Shown: piece after piece, positions 6,279-14,994 of the stretch
Layout: each line of letters begins with the position of its first letter
Position numbering within the stretch: the first letter of the stretch is position 1
NCBI GenBank assembly: GCA_031266635.1
Contig: JAISAN010000054.1
Location: forward strand, 1-18,024
Length of the DNA: 18,024 bases
DNA from: Treponema sp.
GTDB lineage: Bacteria; Spirochaetota; Spirochaetia; Treponematales; Breznakiellaceae
Direction of reading: 5' to 3'
The notes under the pieces: model-generated
Databases searched by the model: none
Seen by the model: only the letters and a program-made list of their open reading frames with translations
Told to the model about the DNA's origin: nothing
Program-made: the position numbers and the translations under genes

Positions 6279-8039
6279 ATGGATCTCCGCCGTGTAACGC
6301 CGGTATGTTTTTTTATGCTCTTTCTTGGCGGCCTTTCCGCCCAGGATTTTTCGGGGGTGGCGGATCAGTATGTTCGCTGGGCGGAGGAGGCCATTGCCGG
6401 GGACCGCTGGGACGAAGCTTTGGCGGGCCTGGAACGGAGCGCCGATTATGCGGATCTTTCTTCAGACCTTTCATACCTTCTGGCCCTGGCCCGTTTCCGG
6501 ACCGGTCAAGCCAGGGGCGCGGTGCTGGAGGCCCTTGGACGGGCCGGAGAAGCCCAACGCTGGAACCGGTATTTCCCGGCCCAGGCCCTGCTCCTGGAGG
6601 CGGAAACTTTTATCGCCCTGCGGAATTTTTCCGGCGCCCTGGCGATCCTTGCCCGGACCCCGGCGAATGTCGATGCGGCGGTTCTCCGGCTTCGGGCGCT
6701 CCGGGGCCTCCCGGATATCAACGAATTCCGCCGGTTTTTGGGAGAAGTCCTGGAGACTTATCCCCGGGACCCCCGGCCGGCGCTGATATTCCTTGAATAC
6801 GCGGGGGGGAAAAACCCGGAAGGAACGGATCAGCCGTTGATGGATATGGTTCTGGGCCGGCTTCCCTATTTGCTGGAAGCTGAACCCCGGCTTGCCTGGA
6901 TGGCGGCTCCTTTTATACCGAATAAAACAGAAGCCCGCCGCCTGCTGGAAACCTACCGGGGGCTTTATGATCCCCTGCCGGCATCCATCCCGGAGACGCT
7001 CAGGCTGGGCCTGATTTCTGAGCCGGAAGCCATAGGGGATTTTTTTGCCGGGGTTTCCGCCGCGTCCTCCGTTGACCGGGACCTGACGATTGAAACTTTT
7101 AACCTGCTCCGGGACGAGGTTTCCCGGGGGCTTTTCCGGGAGCAATTGTTCGGGTTTTCCGGTTTTATCACCGCCGATGACGATCATGACGGCCTTCCCG
7201 AAGGCCGCGCCCGGTACCGGGAAGGGGTACTGGAGGAATATTTCTGGGATGCCGATCAGGACGGACTTGCGGAACTGCGGGTTTTTTTTGATCCCGGGGG
7301 AAATCCCCAGTGGGCGGAGCAGGTTATTTTACCCGAAGCCGCCGGGCAAACCACGCGGCCGGCGGATGCGGTTCCCGCCGGAGAGGTTTTTGCCCTACCG
7401 GTGCGGGATGAGGGCAGGGTTAAAACCCTGATCTTTTGGGAACGTTACCCCGGAGTCTTACGCGCCGAGCTGGAAGGCCGTACCTATATCCCCCCGCCGG
7501 GAGACTTCCTTTTTAGCCCCATCCGCTTTACCACACTGGCCGGGGGGGCCGCCGGGCCGGGGCTGCCGTATCCGTTTTTTGAACCCCTGAATACGGGAAT
7601 TTCCCGGCGGACCCTGGTTTCTTTTTCCATAACCATCCGGCGGCCCAGTCTGGAATTTGAGGGCGCCGTGGAATGGATAGACCTGCACCGGGGTATTCCC
7701 CTGCGGGCCGCCGAAGTACTGAACGGCCGCCCCGTTTCGGTAACCGAATTCAACCGGGGGAAGCCCGTCATCCAACGTATCGATCTTGATTTGGACGGCC
7801 GGATGGAAACTGTCCGGCGGTTCAGGGAGCCGGAGGCCGGTTCGGAAGAGGAAAATCTTCCGGATTATAAAAAAAATATCGAATTTTCTGAAAGCGATTG
7901 GGATGGAGATGGTATATTTGAAGTGGGAGAAGAGTATCTTTTTGATGGAACCGTTGTTTATTCATGGGATATAGATGGAGATGGGGTTAGGGAATATTCA
8001 GAGGTAAGGGAGGTTGTTCCAAAACCCGGTTGGTTTTGA
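6279..8039 (+). CDS. Exported helical-repeat protein with five DxDxDG loops
   Basis: I do not recognise a named family. The N-terminus looks like a signal peptide (MDLRRV, then a hydrophobic stretch, cleavage after A21 before QD), so the protein is probably periplasmic or surface-exposed. Residues from about 30 to 280 are alpha-helical with TPR-like spacing, including a WAEEAIAGDRWDEALAGLE unit. The C-terminal half is beta-like and carries five loops of the DxDxDG type at residues 300, 324, 502, 540 and 564, as in EF-hand or dockerin calcium sites. A perfect AAGGAGG precedes the ATG, and ftsH ends 24 bases before, so it is likely in that operon. The last nine residues and the stop are encoded by the dispersed repeat starting at 8010, so the native C-terminus has probably been replaced. 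Confidence 0.8.
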   Translation: MDLRRVTPVCFFMLFLGGLSAQDFSGVADQYVRWAEEAIAGDRWDEALAGLERSADYADLSSDLSYLLALARFRTGQARGAVLEALGRAGEAQRWNRYFPAQALLLEAETFIALRNFSGALAILARTPANVDAAVLRLRALRGLPDINEFRRFLGEVLETYPRDPRPALIFLEYAGGKNPEGTDQPLMDMVLGRLPYLLEAEPRLAWMAAPFIPNKTEARRLLETYRGLYDPLPASIPETLRLGLISEPEAIGDFFAGVSAASSVDRDLTIETFNLLRDEVSRGLFREQLFGFSGFITADDDHDGLPEGRARYREGVLEEYFWDADQDGLAELRVFFDPGGNPQWAEQVILPEAAGQTTRPADAVPAGEVFALPVRDEGRVKTLIFWERYPGVLRAELEGRTYIPPPGDFLFSPIRFTTLAGGAAGPGLPYPFFEPLNTGISRRTLVSFSITIRRPSLEFEGAVEWIDLHRGIPLRAAEVLNGRPVSVTEFNRGKPVIQRIDLDLDGRMETVRRFREPEAGSEEENLPDYKKNIEFSESDWDGDGIFEVGEEYLFDGTVVYSWDIDGDGVREYSEVREVVPKPGWF

Positions 8040-8127
8040 AACAACCTCTTGGAAAAGCGGTCAAATGCCCGCTTTTTCATTAAATCTAAGGTTGCTGTTC
8101 CAAAAACTGAAGTTTTGGAACAGCCTC
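8010..8127 (+). repeat. Three-hairpin dispersed repeat, copy 2 (full)
   Basis: The first hairpin has 17-bp arms, 8010-8026 with 8032-8048, around CGGTT. The second is GGAAAAGCGG (8051-8060) with an imperfect partner at 8068-8077. The third is CTGTTCCAAAA (8095-8105) with TTTTGGAACAG (8113-8123) around ACTGAAG. It is the inverted counterpart of 191-303. It overlaps the end of the upstream reading frame, supplying its last nine codons and the TGA at 8037-8039. It ends 12 bases before the next gene's ATG and contributes part of that gene's ribosome-binding region. Confidence 0.85.
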
Positions 8128-8139
8128 AAGGGTTAAACA

Positions 8140-10050
8140 ATGACAGGGGATTTTCATATCGTTTTGGCCGTTCCGGGGTTCTCCCGCCGAAAGGCGGATT
8201 CCGGGGAGGGGCCGGTACGAATTAAAAAAAGTTTTGTTTTTCTTTTTGTTTTGCCCATGCTGCTTCTCTATGGGTCTTGTTTATCCGTTGATGTTCAGGA
8301 AAAACGGCTTGCCCCCTACCGGACTACCAGCGAGTTGCGGTTTGATGATATCCAGCGTTATGTTTCGGAAGATCCGGCCCGGGCCATCGATCTTATCGGA
8401 GTATACCGGATTATATACCGGGATCACCAGCAAAACCCGGCGGAGGGAGCGGAGACCGGCGAATATCTGCGTTCTCTGGAGGCCGAGGCAATAGATAACT
8501 TAAAACAGATTCAAAGCAGGGCCATAGAAGAAGAACGCTGGGATGACGCGGCTTCTTTGAGCCGTTCCCTTGCCAGTGTGGGAGTGGCGGTAGAAAATAC
8601 CGGAATGGAACCGGACTTTATCCTGGCAAACGCGAAAAAACTCCTCGCTGAAAAAAATGATCTGGCGGCTTTTCTTGCCGCTGTTCAGGCGCATGGATTA
8701 AAACCGCTGGAATTTGAGGATGCCCTGCTTTTTCTGGAACGGGCGGTCACGGTAAAACAACGGCGGACCGCGGCGTTTTTCCTTGCGGCGGCGGACCGGC
8801 GCGGCGGAAACCGGCAGATCCCCGGAGAATTGCGGACCTACGCCGAAGGCCGGGACAGCGCTACGGATATGATTCGGGGAGTGGCTACGGTTCTGGTTGA
8901 CCGGGGATTCAGAATAGAGCGGGGCAGGGGAGTACCGGACCGGGTTTTGGGTTCCGCCTTTTATGTGGACGCTTCAGGCTTTCTCATCACCAATTATCAC
9001 GTTATTGCCAGCGAAGTTGATCCCTCTTACGAAGGATATTCCCGAATGTATATCCGCATGGGAGATTCCGCCAGTCCCAGGATCCCCGCCAAGGTGATAG
9101 GCTGGGACAAAGCTATGGATCTGGCCCTGATTAAAACGGAGCTGAAGGCGGATTATGTATTTTCCGTGGTAGACCGGATCATCCCCCATGTGGGGGATAC
9201 GGTGTTGGCGATTGGTTCGCCCGGCGGGCTTGAAAAAACCGTAACCTCCGGGATCGTTTCCGCCCTGGGCCGGCGTTTTCTCCAGATTGGGGATGTGATC
9301 CAGATTGACGCCGCGGTGAACCACGGTAATTCCGGGGGGCCCGTGGTGGATACCAGCGGACGGCTGGTGGGGATTGTTTTCGCGGGGATTGAGCAGTACC
9401 AGGGGCTTAATTTCGCGGTTCCCGCGGAACGGCTTGCCGCCGCCCTTCCGGCGATGCTCAAGGGCGGCAAGGCGGAACGTCCCTGGCTTGGCCTGACGCT
9501 CAGTGAAACTTCCGCGGGCGCGGAGATCATCTATTCCGCCCCAAAAACACCTGCCTCGGAACACCGGATTGCCGAAGGAACCCTGATCGTGAAGATTAAT
9601 GGAACCGCCGTCAGCGCTCCCCAGGGGAATTTAATTCCCGCGTTACAGGATATGCTTTTTCACATCAAGCCCGGCGAATTGGTGGTCCTGGAAACTTCCG
9701 ACGGTATGCGCCGGGTTATGCAGACCGTTCCCCGGCCCGATATTCCCCTGGCGGAGGCCGCGAAGATCGACAGCCGTGAACGAATGGCCGCCCCGCTTTT
9801 TGGCTTGATCCTTGCCCCCTTCGACGGCCGCAGCTATACCTCATCGTATCTGGTAAAAAAAGTGATCCGGGGCAGTATCGCCGATGAGGCGGGAATTTCC
9901 GATCAGGACCCCGTCTCCATCCGGGGTTTTCGGGTAGAGGAAAAAGGCGGTTACGCCCTGATGGAAATTAACGTAAAAAAACGCCGTATGGGTTTTATGG
10001 AAACCACCATGCAGCTTCCGGCGATCCTGGATTCTCCCGATACGCTGTAA
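8140..10050 (+). CDS. HtrA/DegP-like serine protease, predicted lipoprotein
   Basis: A trypsin-fold (S1C) protease likely tethered to a membrane by lipid. After a long basic N-terminus, a hydrophobic stretch ends in the lipobox-like LYGSC with C47 as the lipidation site. Residues of about 50-245 are helical, possibly TPR-like, which is unusual in HtrA proteins. The protease domain (about 255-440) has the full catalytic triad: H287 in ITNYHVI, D327 in AMDLALIK and S398 in GNSGGPVV. Two PDZ-like regions follow, at about 445-545 (starting PWLGLTL) and about 550-630. The ATG at 8140 has AAGGG upstream; it gives a signal peptide with an unusually long n-region, so a downstream non-ATG start remains possible. 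Its partner role with FtsH in envelope protein quality control is inferred from function and proximity. Confidence 0.88.
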   Translation: MTGDFHIVLAVPGFSRRKADSGEGPVRIKKSFVFLFVLPMLLLYGSCLSVDVQEKRLAPYRTTSELRFDDIQRYVSEDPARAIDLIGVYRIIYRDHQQNPAEGAETGEYLRSLEAEAIDNLKQIQSRAIEEERWDDAASLSRSLASVGVAVENTGMEPDFILANAKKLLAEKNDLAAFLAAVQAHGLKPLEFEDALLFLERAVTVKQRRTAAFFLAAADRRGGNRQIPGELRTYAEGRDSATDMIRGVATVLVDRGFRIERGRGVPDRVLGSAFYVDASGFLITNYHVIASEVDPSYEGYSRMYIRMGDSASPRIPAKVIGWDKAMDLALIKTELKADYVFSVVDRIIPHVGDTVLAIGSPGGLEKTVTSGIVSALGRRFLQIGDVIQIDAAVNHGNSGGPVVDTSGRLVGIVFAGIEQYQGLNFAVPAERLAAALPAMLKGGKAERPWLGLTLSETSAGAEIIYSAPKTPASEHRIAEGTLIVKINGTAVSAPQGNLIPALQDMLFHIKPGELVVLETSDGMRRVMQTVPRPDIPLAEAAKIDSRERMAAPLFGLILAPFDGRSYTSSYLVKKVIRGSIADEAGISDQDPVSIRGFRVEEKGGYALMEINVKKRRMGFMETTMQLPAILDSPDTL

Positions 10051-10107
10051 CAGAGTTGCCGGGCAACCGCAAACCTCCGATTCGCTCTTTTGAGCTGGGG
10101 GGGCTCA
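10051..10107. other. Convergent intergenic spacer with small hairpins
   Basis: Two gene blocks meet here head to head. GTTGC/GCAAC forms a stem at 10055-10067. TGAGC/GCTCA forms another at 10091-10107 around TGGGGGG, which overlaps the citXG stop codon. GCTC/GAGC around TTTT (10084-10095) is an alternative pairing. On the minus strand the spacer carries GGAGGTTTGCG, also present at 1992-2002. No T-tract follows any stem on either strand, so termination may be Rho-dependent or depend on hairpin pausing. Confidence 0.4.
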
Positions 10108-11544
10108 TTTCAGATACAGCAGCCGGTACAGAAACAACGTTACCGCCAGCAGATCCGCCGAGCCGCCGGGACTGATGTTTAAGCTGATAAATTCACCGTC
10201 CAGTTCCGCCGCTTTTTTCCGCATCTCCTCCACTGCGGGTTTTGCCGCAAGGAAAGCGGCGGCATTTTCCTGGATTCGTTTGAGGACTTCCGGGCTTGAA
10301 CGGTGGACAATATTGGTATCCTCCGTGTGGGCCAGGAGCAGCAGAAACACGGCGACCCCCGCGTCGTTGAGGGAATACCCCTCGTCCAGCAGGCGGCGGA
10401 GAGCGGGCAGGGAAAGGTCCTGTACGGTGGGGAAACCCCGGAAGACTTCCCCCCGGATGCCGCCGATGCCGTAACGGGCATACAGGGCCTCCCCGTGGGA
10501 GGGGCGGGGCGCCGTTCCGGGGGCCTGGGAAAAATCATCATACAGCCGGGTCGTCATCAGACGGCAGAGGGCCAGTAAATCCCGGAGGCCGGGTTTTTCA
10601 TCATACCGGTAACGCCTTCCATAGGCGGCGCTGAGAATGCCCAGGGAAAAGATAAGCCCCCGGTGGGTATTGACTCCCCCCGATGCTTCCCGCATGGTCA
10701 GTTCGGCAATTTTCCCGCCCCGCCGCAGGGAATTAAACAATTCAACCGGGCCCGGCGTTTTTTCCGGCGCCGGCGTTTCGGCGGTTTTTTCGTCCGGGAT
10801 CGGAGCGCTTTCAAAACCCGCCAGGGCGCAGTCCCGGAAATAGGGGATAATCGCCGCGGAGGAATTTATAAAGGTAAAAAAATCCATGTCCCGGTGGGCG
10901 CCGGTGTTGGCCCGGTCTACCAGCCCCGGCTTTGGGGTAATGGCCGCTTCTCCCATCAGCGCCCCCAGGGCCGCGCCTGAAATAATGGTTCCCAGCTTTT
11001 CCCGGAAAAAATTTTCCATAATTTTTATGACCGCTCCGGTAAGTTCCTCCAGCCCGTGAGCCCGGCTCCTCCCGCAGGCAAAAGCGCTGCCCTTACAGAT
11101 TAGGCATTTCCGTTCTCCGGCTTTAAGGGCGGTCCGGGAAATTTTTCCCCGCTCTTCCAGTACATCAATATCAAAAAGCCTTCCCAGGGGATGTTGCTCC
11201 TCAATATAAACCGCCAGTTCCTTTAGACAAAGCCCTTCCCCCCCGGCGGCGATAAAGGCCCGGTATCCCGCAATCCCTTCGCCGGTTTCCTCATGCCGGA
11301 TAATTATCCCTTCGGCCCGGAGACAACGTTTCAGCGCCTCCAGCCCCTCGAAAAAACAACGCCGGGCCAGGGGAAAACATTTATACGCTCCCGGTATATT
11401 CAGGGTCAGGCAGAGAACAGGGGAGCCGAACTGATCCAGCAGCTCCCGCTGTCTGTGGGCCCGGTCTTCCTTTTCGGCAAGCACTTCTTCCACTCCCGCC
11501 GCCGCGCAGCCGGTGAAAAATTTTCCGTATTCCTCAGCCTTCAT
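10105..11544 (-). CDS. citXG: CitXG fusion: apo-citrate lyase holo-ACP transferase and triphosphoribosyl-dephospho-CoA synthase
   Basis: A bifunctional enzyme that makes and attaches the citrate lyase prosthetic group. The N-terminal CitX domain (about 1-180) moves the phosphoribosyl-dephospho-CoA arm onto CitD. It shows GSPVLCLTLNIPG, GRLFDIDVL and GERKCLICKGSAFACGRSRAH. The C-terminal CitG domain (about 185-479) makes triphosphoribosyl-dephospho-CoA from ATP and dephospho-CoA. It shows EAAITPKPGLVDRANTGAH and GGVNTHRG. Separate citX and citG genes are usual in Klebsiella, and fused CitXG is known elsewhere; 479 residues fits the sum. The start ATG overlaps the end of citC by 11 bases, implying coupled translation. 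It is the last gene of the operon. Confidence 0.93.
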   Translation of the reverse strand: MKAEEYGKFFTGCAAAGVEEVLAEKEDRAHRQRELLDQFGSPVLCLTLNIPGAYKCFPLARRCFFEGLEALKRCLRAEGIIIRHEETGEGIAGYRAFIAAGGEGLCLKELAVYIEEQHPLGRLFDIDVLEERGKISRTALKAGERKCLICKGSAFACGRSRAHGLEELTGAVIKIMENFFREKLGTIISGAALGALMGEAAITPKPGLVDRANTGAHRDMDFFTFINSSAAIIPYFRDCALAGFESAPIPDEKTAETPAPEKTPGPVELFNSLRRGGKIAELTMREASGGVNTHRGLIFSLGILSAAYGRRYRYDEKPGLRDLLALCRLMTTRLYDDFSQAPGTAPRPSHGEALYARYGIGGIRGEVFRGFPTVQDLSLPALRRLLDEGYSLNDAGVAVFLLLLAHTEDTNIVHRSSPEVLKRIQENAAAFLAAKPAVEEMRKKAAELDGEFISLNISPGGSADLLAVTLFLYRLLYLK

Positions 11545-12544
11545 TTCCCGGTCCCCGGGTCAGCAAATAATCCATCACCGCCGGGGGCGTCAGTTCCCGT
11601 ACCGCCTCAAAATTTCCTTCCCGTAACAGCTTCCGTATCCGGCTTGCGCTGACCGCTTCGCCGCCGATTTCCAGCCGGGGAATTTCAACAAGCCGTATGT
11701 TGTAGCGGGGAAGAATCTCCGCCATCTGCCGGTTGTATTTTAGAGTTACCGGATCAAAAGGTTCGGTCCCCACAAAGCGGACGTTTATCCCCAGCGGTTT
11801 GGCAAAATGTTCGGCAAAAACAGCGATGTCAAGCCCAGCGTTTACCTGTTCCGGCGAGACCGTATCCTTCATAAAATAATCGGGGAATGTTGCCGAAGAG
11901 ACCAGGTACGGACCGGTGGAGTGAACCCTGACATTGGGAAGATCCGCGGTTCCCGCAATAACCAGATTGCGGCGTATTTCGGCGGGAAAGGCGCTTTTGT
12001 TTTCCGCCACCACAAAGACGTAAAGCAGGGCGCATTGTTTTGCCGCGTTTGTTATCAGATACCGGTGGCCCCAGGAAAAGGGATTGCAGTTTACCACCAC
12101 CGCTCCCAGGTTCTTGTTTTTCGCGTCCGGGGAAGGGGCGTCCTTTTGGAGGGACGAAACAAAATTTTGTATCCCTTCTTTTTTGTTTTCCATAAGGAGG
12201 ACAGTGTCATTTTTTGATATGGGGAAAAAACCCAGGCTCCCAAAAAGCTCTTCGTTTTCCGGTTTGGTAAAAATGAACAGGTGGTATTGTCCCCGCCGGG
12301 CCGCTTCGCCGACAAGTTCCGTTACGATTTGGGCCGCCGCGCCCGAGCCCTGAAAGTCCGGGGATACGGCGATACATTTCAGCACCGGGCCGTCCAGGGA
12401 ACCTGAAGCGGCGATCCGGTTCTCCTCGCGGAGCATAACGGAATATTCTATCCCTTCATCGTATTTCAGGCCATTTTGTTCCAGGAAGCCGCGAAGTTCT
12501 TCCTGGGCCTCCCCGCGAAAGGGGAAACCGGTTTGTAACTCCAC
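11534..12544 (-). CDS. citC: [Citrate (pro-3S)-lyase] ligase (CitC)
   Basis: Acetylates the thiol of the citrate lyase prosthetic group with acetate and ATP, switching the lyase on. The N-terminal part (about 1-120) is a GNAT-type fold, with AVSPDFQGSGAAAQIV as the acetyl-CoA loop motif. The C-terminal part is a nucleotidyltransferase with VVNCNPFSWGHRYLI near residue 150 (the HxGH-type motif, here FSWGH as in other CitC) and VSASRIRKLL near 298 (the ISSTxxR-type motif). The 336 residues are normal. The start is GTG at 12544, nine bases after the citF stop, with TAAGGAAAGG as the ribosome-binding site. Its place after citF, not at the head of the operon, differs from the Klebsiella citCDEFG order. 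Confidence 0.93.
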   Translation of the reverse strand: MELQTGFPFRGEAQEELRGFLEQNGLKYDEGIEYSVMLREENRIAASGSLDGPVLKCIAVSPDFQGSGAAAQIVTELVGEAARRGQYHLFIFTKPENEELFGSLGFFPISKNDTVLLMENKKEGIQNFVSSLQKDAPSPDAKNKNLGAVVVNCNPFSWGHRYLITNAAKQCALLYVFVVAENKSAFPAEIRRNLVIAGTADLPNVRVHSTGPYLVSSATFPDYFMKDTVSPEQVNAGLDIAVFAEHFAKPLGINVRFVGTEPFDPVTLKYNRQMAEILPRYNIRLVEIPRLEIGGEAVSASRIRKLLREGNFEAVRELTPPAVMDYLLTRGPGNEG

Positions 12545-12553
12545 GGCCTTTCC

Positions 12554-14074
12554 TTACTTCACCTGATGGATCAGATCGATGATGCTGCCGTCACGGTAAG
12601 TTACGATCCCCACCACCTGATCGGTATATTCGATGGGTTCCGGTTGTCCCACCATGGTCTCTACAATTTTACGCAGTTCAGTGATGGAACGCACCGGAAT
12701 GCCGGCCTTGATAAATTTATCCCGCAGATCGTTCCGGGCGGAATTTACCACCACCCCCTGCTCGGTAACAATTACGTCCACCGTTTTGCCGGGGGTTACC
12801 AGGCAGCCCACATGATCTACAATGCAGGGAATCCGTCCCCTGGTGAGGGGGCAGACCACAATTGCCACCGACGCGCCGAAAGCCGTATCCTGATGGCCGC
12901 CGATAGCGCCGCGGATAATACCGTCGGAGCCGGTAAGCACATTAACGTTAAAATCCACATCCACTTCCAGGGCGGAGAGGACCACCACGTCAAGCTGGTT
13001 CACCGCCGCGCCATGTCCCTGGGGGCTGGCGTAATATTCGGCGGAGATCTGGTGGTGGAACCGGTTGTTTTTGAGGGAATCGGCGGCCTTGAGATCAAAA
13101 CCCTGTACATCCAGGAGTTTTTTGATCAGCCCTTCTTCGTGGAGGTCCACGATGGAGCCGGTGATGCCCCCCAGGGCGAAACTGGCGGTAATGCCCCTGG
13201 CGATCATCTTGTCCCGCAAGAAACGGCTGACCGCCAGGGAAGCGCCGCCGGTTCCGGTCTGGAAGGAAAATCCCTCCACGAGCCTCCCCGAAGCCTCAAT
13301 CACGTCCGCCGCGGATTCGGCCATGACCAGCTCTTTGGGGTTGGTGGTGAACCGGGTCGCGCCGGACATGATCCCCGCGGGATCGCCGATCTCATCCACC
13401 TTGACAATATAATCTACGTCGCTTTCCGGTATACCAAAAGGAACATTGGGGAAATGTACGATGTTGTTGGTGATAATAATTGTTTTTTTTGCGTATTGGG
13501 CGTCGCATTTGGCGTAGCCCATGGAACCGCATTTTACCCCCTCGTCGCTGTCCCGGGAATACCCGTTGGCATTGCCAAAGGGATCACAGGACGGGGCCCC
13601 CAGAAACGCCACATCAATGGGGAGTTCTCCTGATTGAATGGCGTAGGCCCGGCCGCCGTGGGACCGGAATACCACCGGTATATCCATAAGGCCCCGGGAA
13701 ATTTCATCCGCCAGTTTTCCCCGGAGGCCGGAAGTTTCAATCCGGCTGATGACGCCATTTTGTATATGCCGGATCAGGGGAGCGTGACAGTCCGTCAGGG
13801 AGGAAGCCGCCAGAACCAGATCCCTAAAACCCATCTCGGCGAGCTTGTCTATTACCATGTTGACAATATAATCGCCGCCCCGGAAATGGTGGTGAAAGGA
13901 GATGGTCTGACCGTTTTTGAGGCCCGAGAGTTTAACCGCCTCCTCAAGGCCCGCGACAATTTTATTGTGGGAAATTTCCCGTTCCGAAAGGGTCCGGTAG
14001 TCCTTTTTCAGTTTTCCCGCCTTAAAGTCCCCGTGCAGGCCCTCCAGGTTATATTTTTTAACGGTGTTGTTCAT
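12554..14074 (-). CDS. citF: Citrate lyase alpha subunit (CitF), citrate:acetyl-ACP transferase
   Basis: Exchanges the acetyl group on CitD for citrate, giving citryl-ACP and free acetate. The 506 residues match the family. It carries the CoA-transferase-like core with FHHHFRGGD near the N-terminus, FQTGTGGASLAVSRFLRDK in the middle and ALGGITGSIVDLHEEG after it. The C-terminal section has GGHQDTAFGASVAIVVCPL and VVVNSARNDLRDK. The start ATG overlaps the citE stop as ATGA, and AAGGA in the citE end serves as ribosome-binding site. A long open frame exists antisense to it (12566-13633), a by-product of GC-rich codon use. Confidence 0.96.
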   Translation of the reverse strand: MNNTVKKYNLEGLHGDFKAGKLKKDYRTLSEREISHNKIVAGLEEAVKLSGLKNGQTISFHHHFRGGDYIVNMVIDKLAEMGFRDLVLAASSLTDCHAPLIRHIQNGVISRIETSGLRGKLADEISRGLMDIPVVFRSHGGRAYAIQSGELPIDVAFLGAPSCDPFGNANGYSRDSDEGVKCGSMGYAKCDAQYAKKTIIITNNIVHFPNVPFGIPESDVDYIVKVDEIGDPAGIMSGATRFTTNPKELVMAESAADVIEASGRLVEGFSFQTGTGGASLAVSRFLRDKMIARGITASFALGGITGSIVDLHEEGLIKKLLDVQGFDLKAADSLKNNRFHHQISAEYYASPQGHGAAVNQLDVVVLSALEVDVDFNVNVLTGSDGIIRGAIGGHQDTAFGASVAIVVCPLTRGRIPCIVDHVGCLVTPGKTVDVIVTEQGVVVNSARNDLRDKFIKAGIPVRSITELRKIVETMVGQPEPIEYTDQVVGIVTYRDGSIIDLIHQVK

Positions 14075-14994
14075 AGGGTTTCCTTCTTCTCTAAAGAGTC
14101 CCCGGAGGATGAAGCGGCGGGAATCACCCCCGCGGCGCGGGCCAAACTTAACACGTTTTTCGCCCGGTCGGCGATGGGTTTATCGATCATTTTTCCGTTC
14201 AGGGAGATAACCCCCGATCCTTTCCGTTCCGCTTCCATAATCGCCTCAAGAACCGCCAGGGCGTTTTTGATTTCTTTTTCCGACGGGGTGAAGACCTCGT
14301 GGACAATTTTTATCTGCCGGGGATTGATAATACTTTTGCCGTTAAAGCCCAGTTGTTTTATCAGCGCCGTCTCTTTTCGCAGGCCCTCTTCGTTGTTTAC
14401 GTCTGAATAAACCGAGTCGATGGCGTCGATCCCCGCAGTCCGGGCGGCAAGGAGAACCATGCTCCTGCCAAAAAGAAGTTCAATGCCATCGGGGGAACGG
14501 GTTGTTTTCAGATCCGTCACATAGTCCTCCGCGCCAATGGCGATACCGGTAAGCCGTTTGCTCGCCAGGGCGATTTCCTTCGCGTTTAAAACCCCCTCGG
14601 CGCTTTCAACAGCCGCCATCATCCTGATTGATCCTGAGGGGATATTGTTTTCTTTTTCAATATCTTCGATGAGGGACGCGCAAAATATAACGTCTTCGGC
14701 GTTTTCGGTTTTCGGCAGCCGGATCACCGCCTTTTGGGTTCGGACAATCGCTTCAAGATCATCCTTTCCAATCTGGGTATGGGGATCGTTAACCCGGACC
14801 ACCAGTTCTTTTCCCGGATACGACAGGGTGGTCAGGGCCTGAAATACCAGAAACCGGGCGCTGTCTTTTTCGTTGATGGAAACCGAATCTTCAAGATCAA
14901 ACATGATACAGTCCGCCGGGTAGATACCCGCGTCCCGGACCATACCGGCGTTATTCCCCGGTACATACAACATTGTTCGGCGGAGTTGTTTCAT
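14071..14994 (-). CDS. citE: Citrate lyase beta subunit (CitE), citryl-ACP lyase
   Basis: Cleaves citryl-ACP into oxaloacetate and acetyl-ACP; a magnesium-dependent TIM-barrel of the HpcH/HpaI family. The 307 residues are typical. Visible active-site elements are FDLEDSV (residues 32-38), the substrate arginine in VRVN (R67), and the metal ligands E130 in AVESAEGV and D157 in AIGAEDYV. It overlaps citD by four bases (ATGA) and citF by four bases, so the three subunits are translationally coupled, which suits a complex of fixed stoichiometry. Confidence 0.96.
   Translation of the reverse strand: MKQLRRTMLYVPGNNAGMVRDAGIYPADCIMFDLEDSVSINEKDSARFLVFQALTTLSYPGKELVVRVNDPHTQIGKDDLEAIVRTQKAVIRLPKTENAEDVIFCASLIEDIEKENNIPSGSIRMMAAVESAEGVLNAKEIALASKRLTGIAIGAEDYVTDLKTTRSPDGIELLFGRSMVLLAARTAGIDAIDSVYSDVNNEEGLRKETALIKQLGFNGKSIINPRQIKIVHEVFTPSEKEIKNALAVLEAIMEAERKGSGVISLNGKMIDKPIADRAKNVLSLARAAGVIPAASSSGDSLEKKETL

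Noticed and set aside
12566..13633. A 355-codon frame antisense to citF
   Set aside because: Same explanation: it shadows a clearly identified gene and has no recognisable domain.
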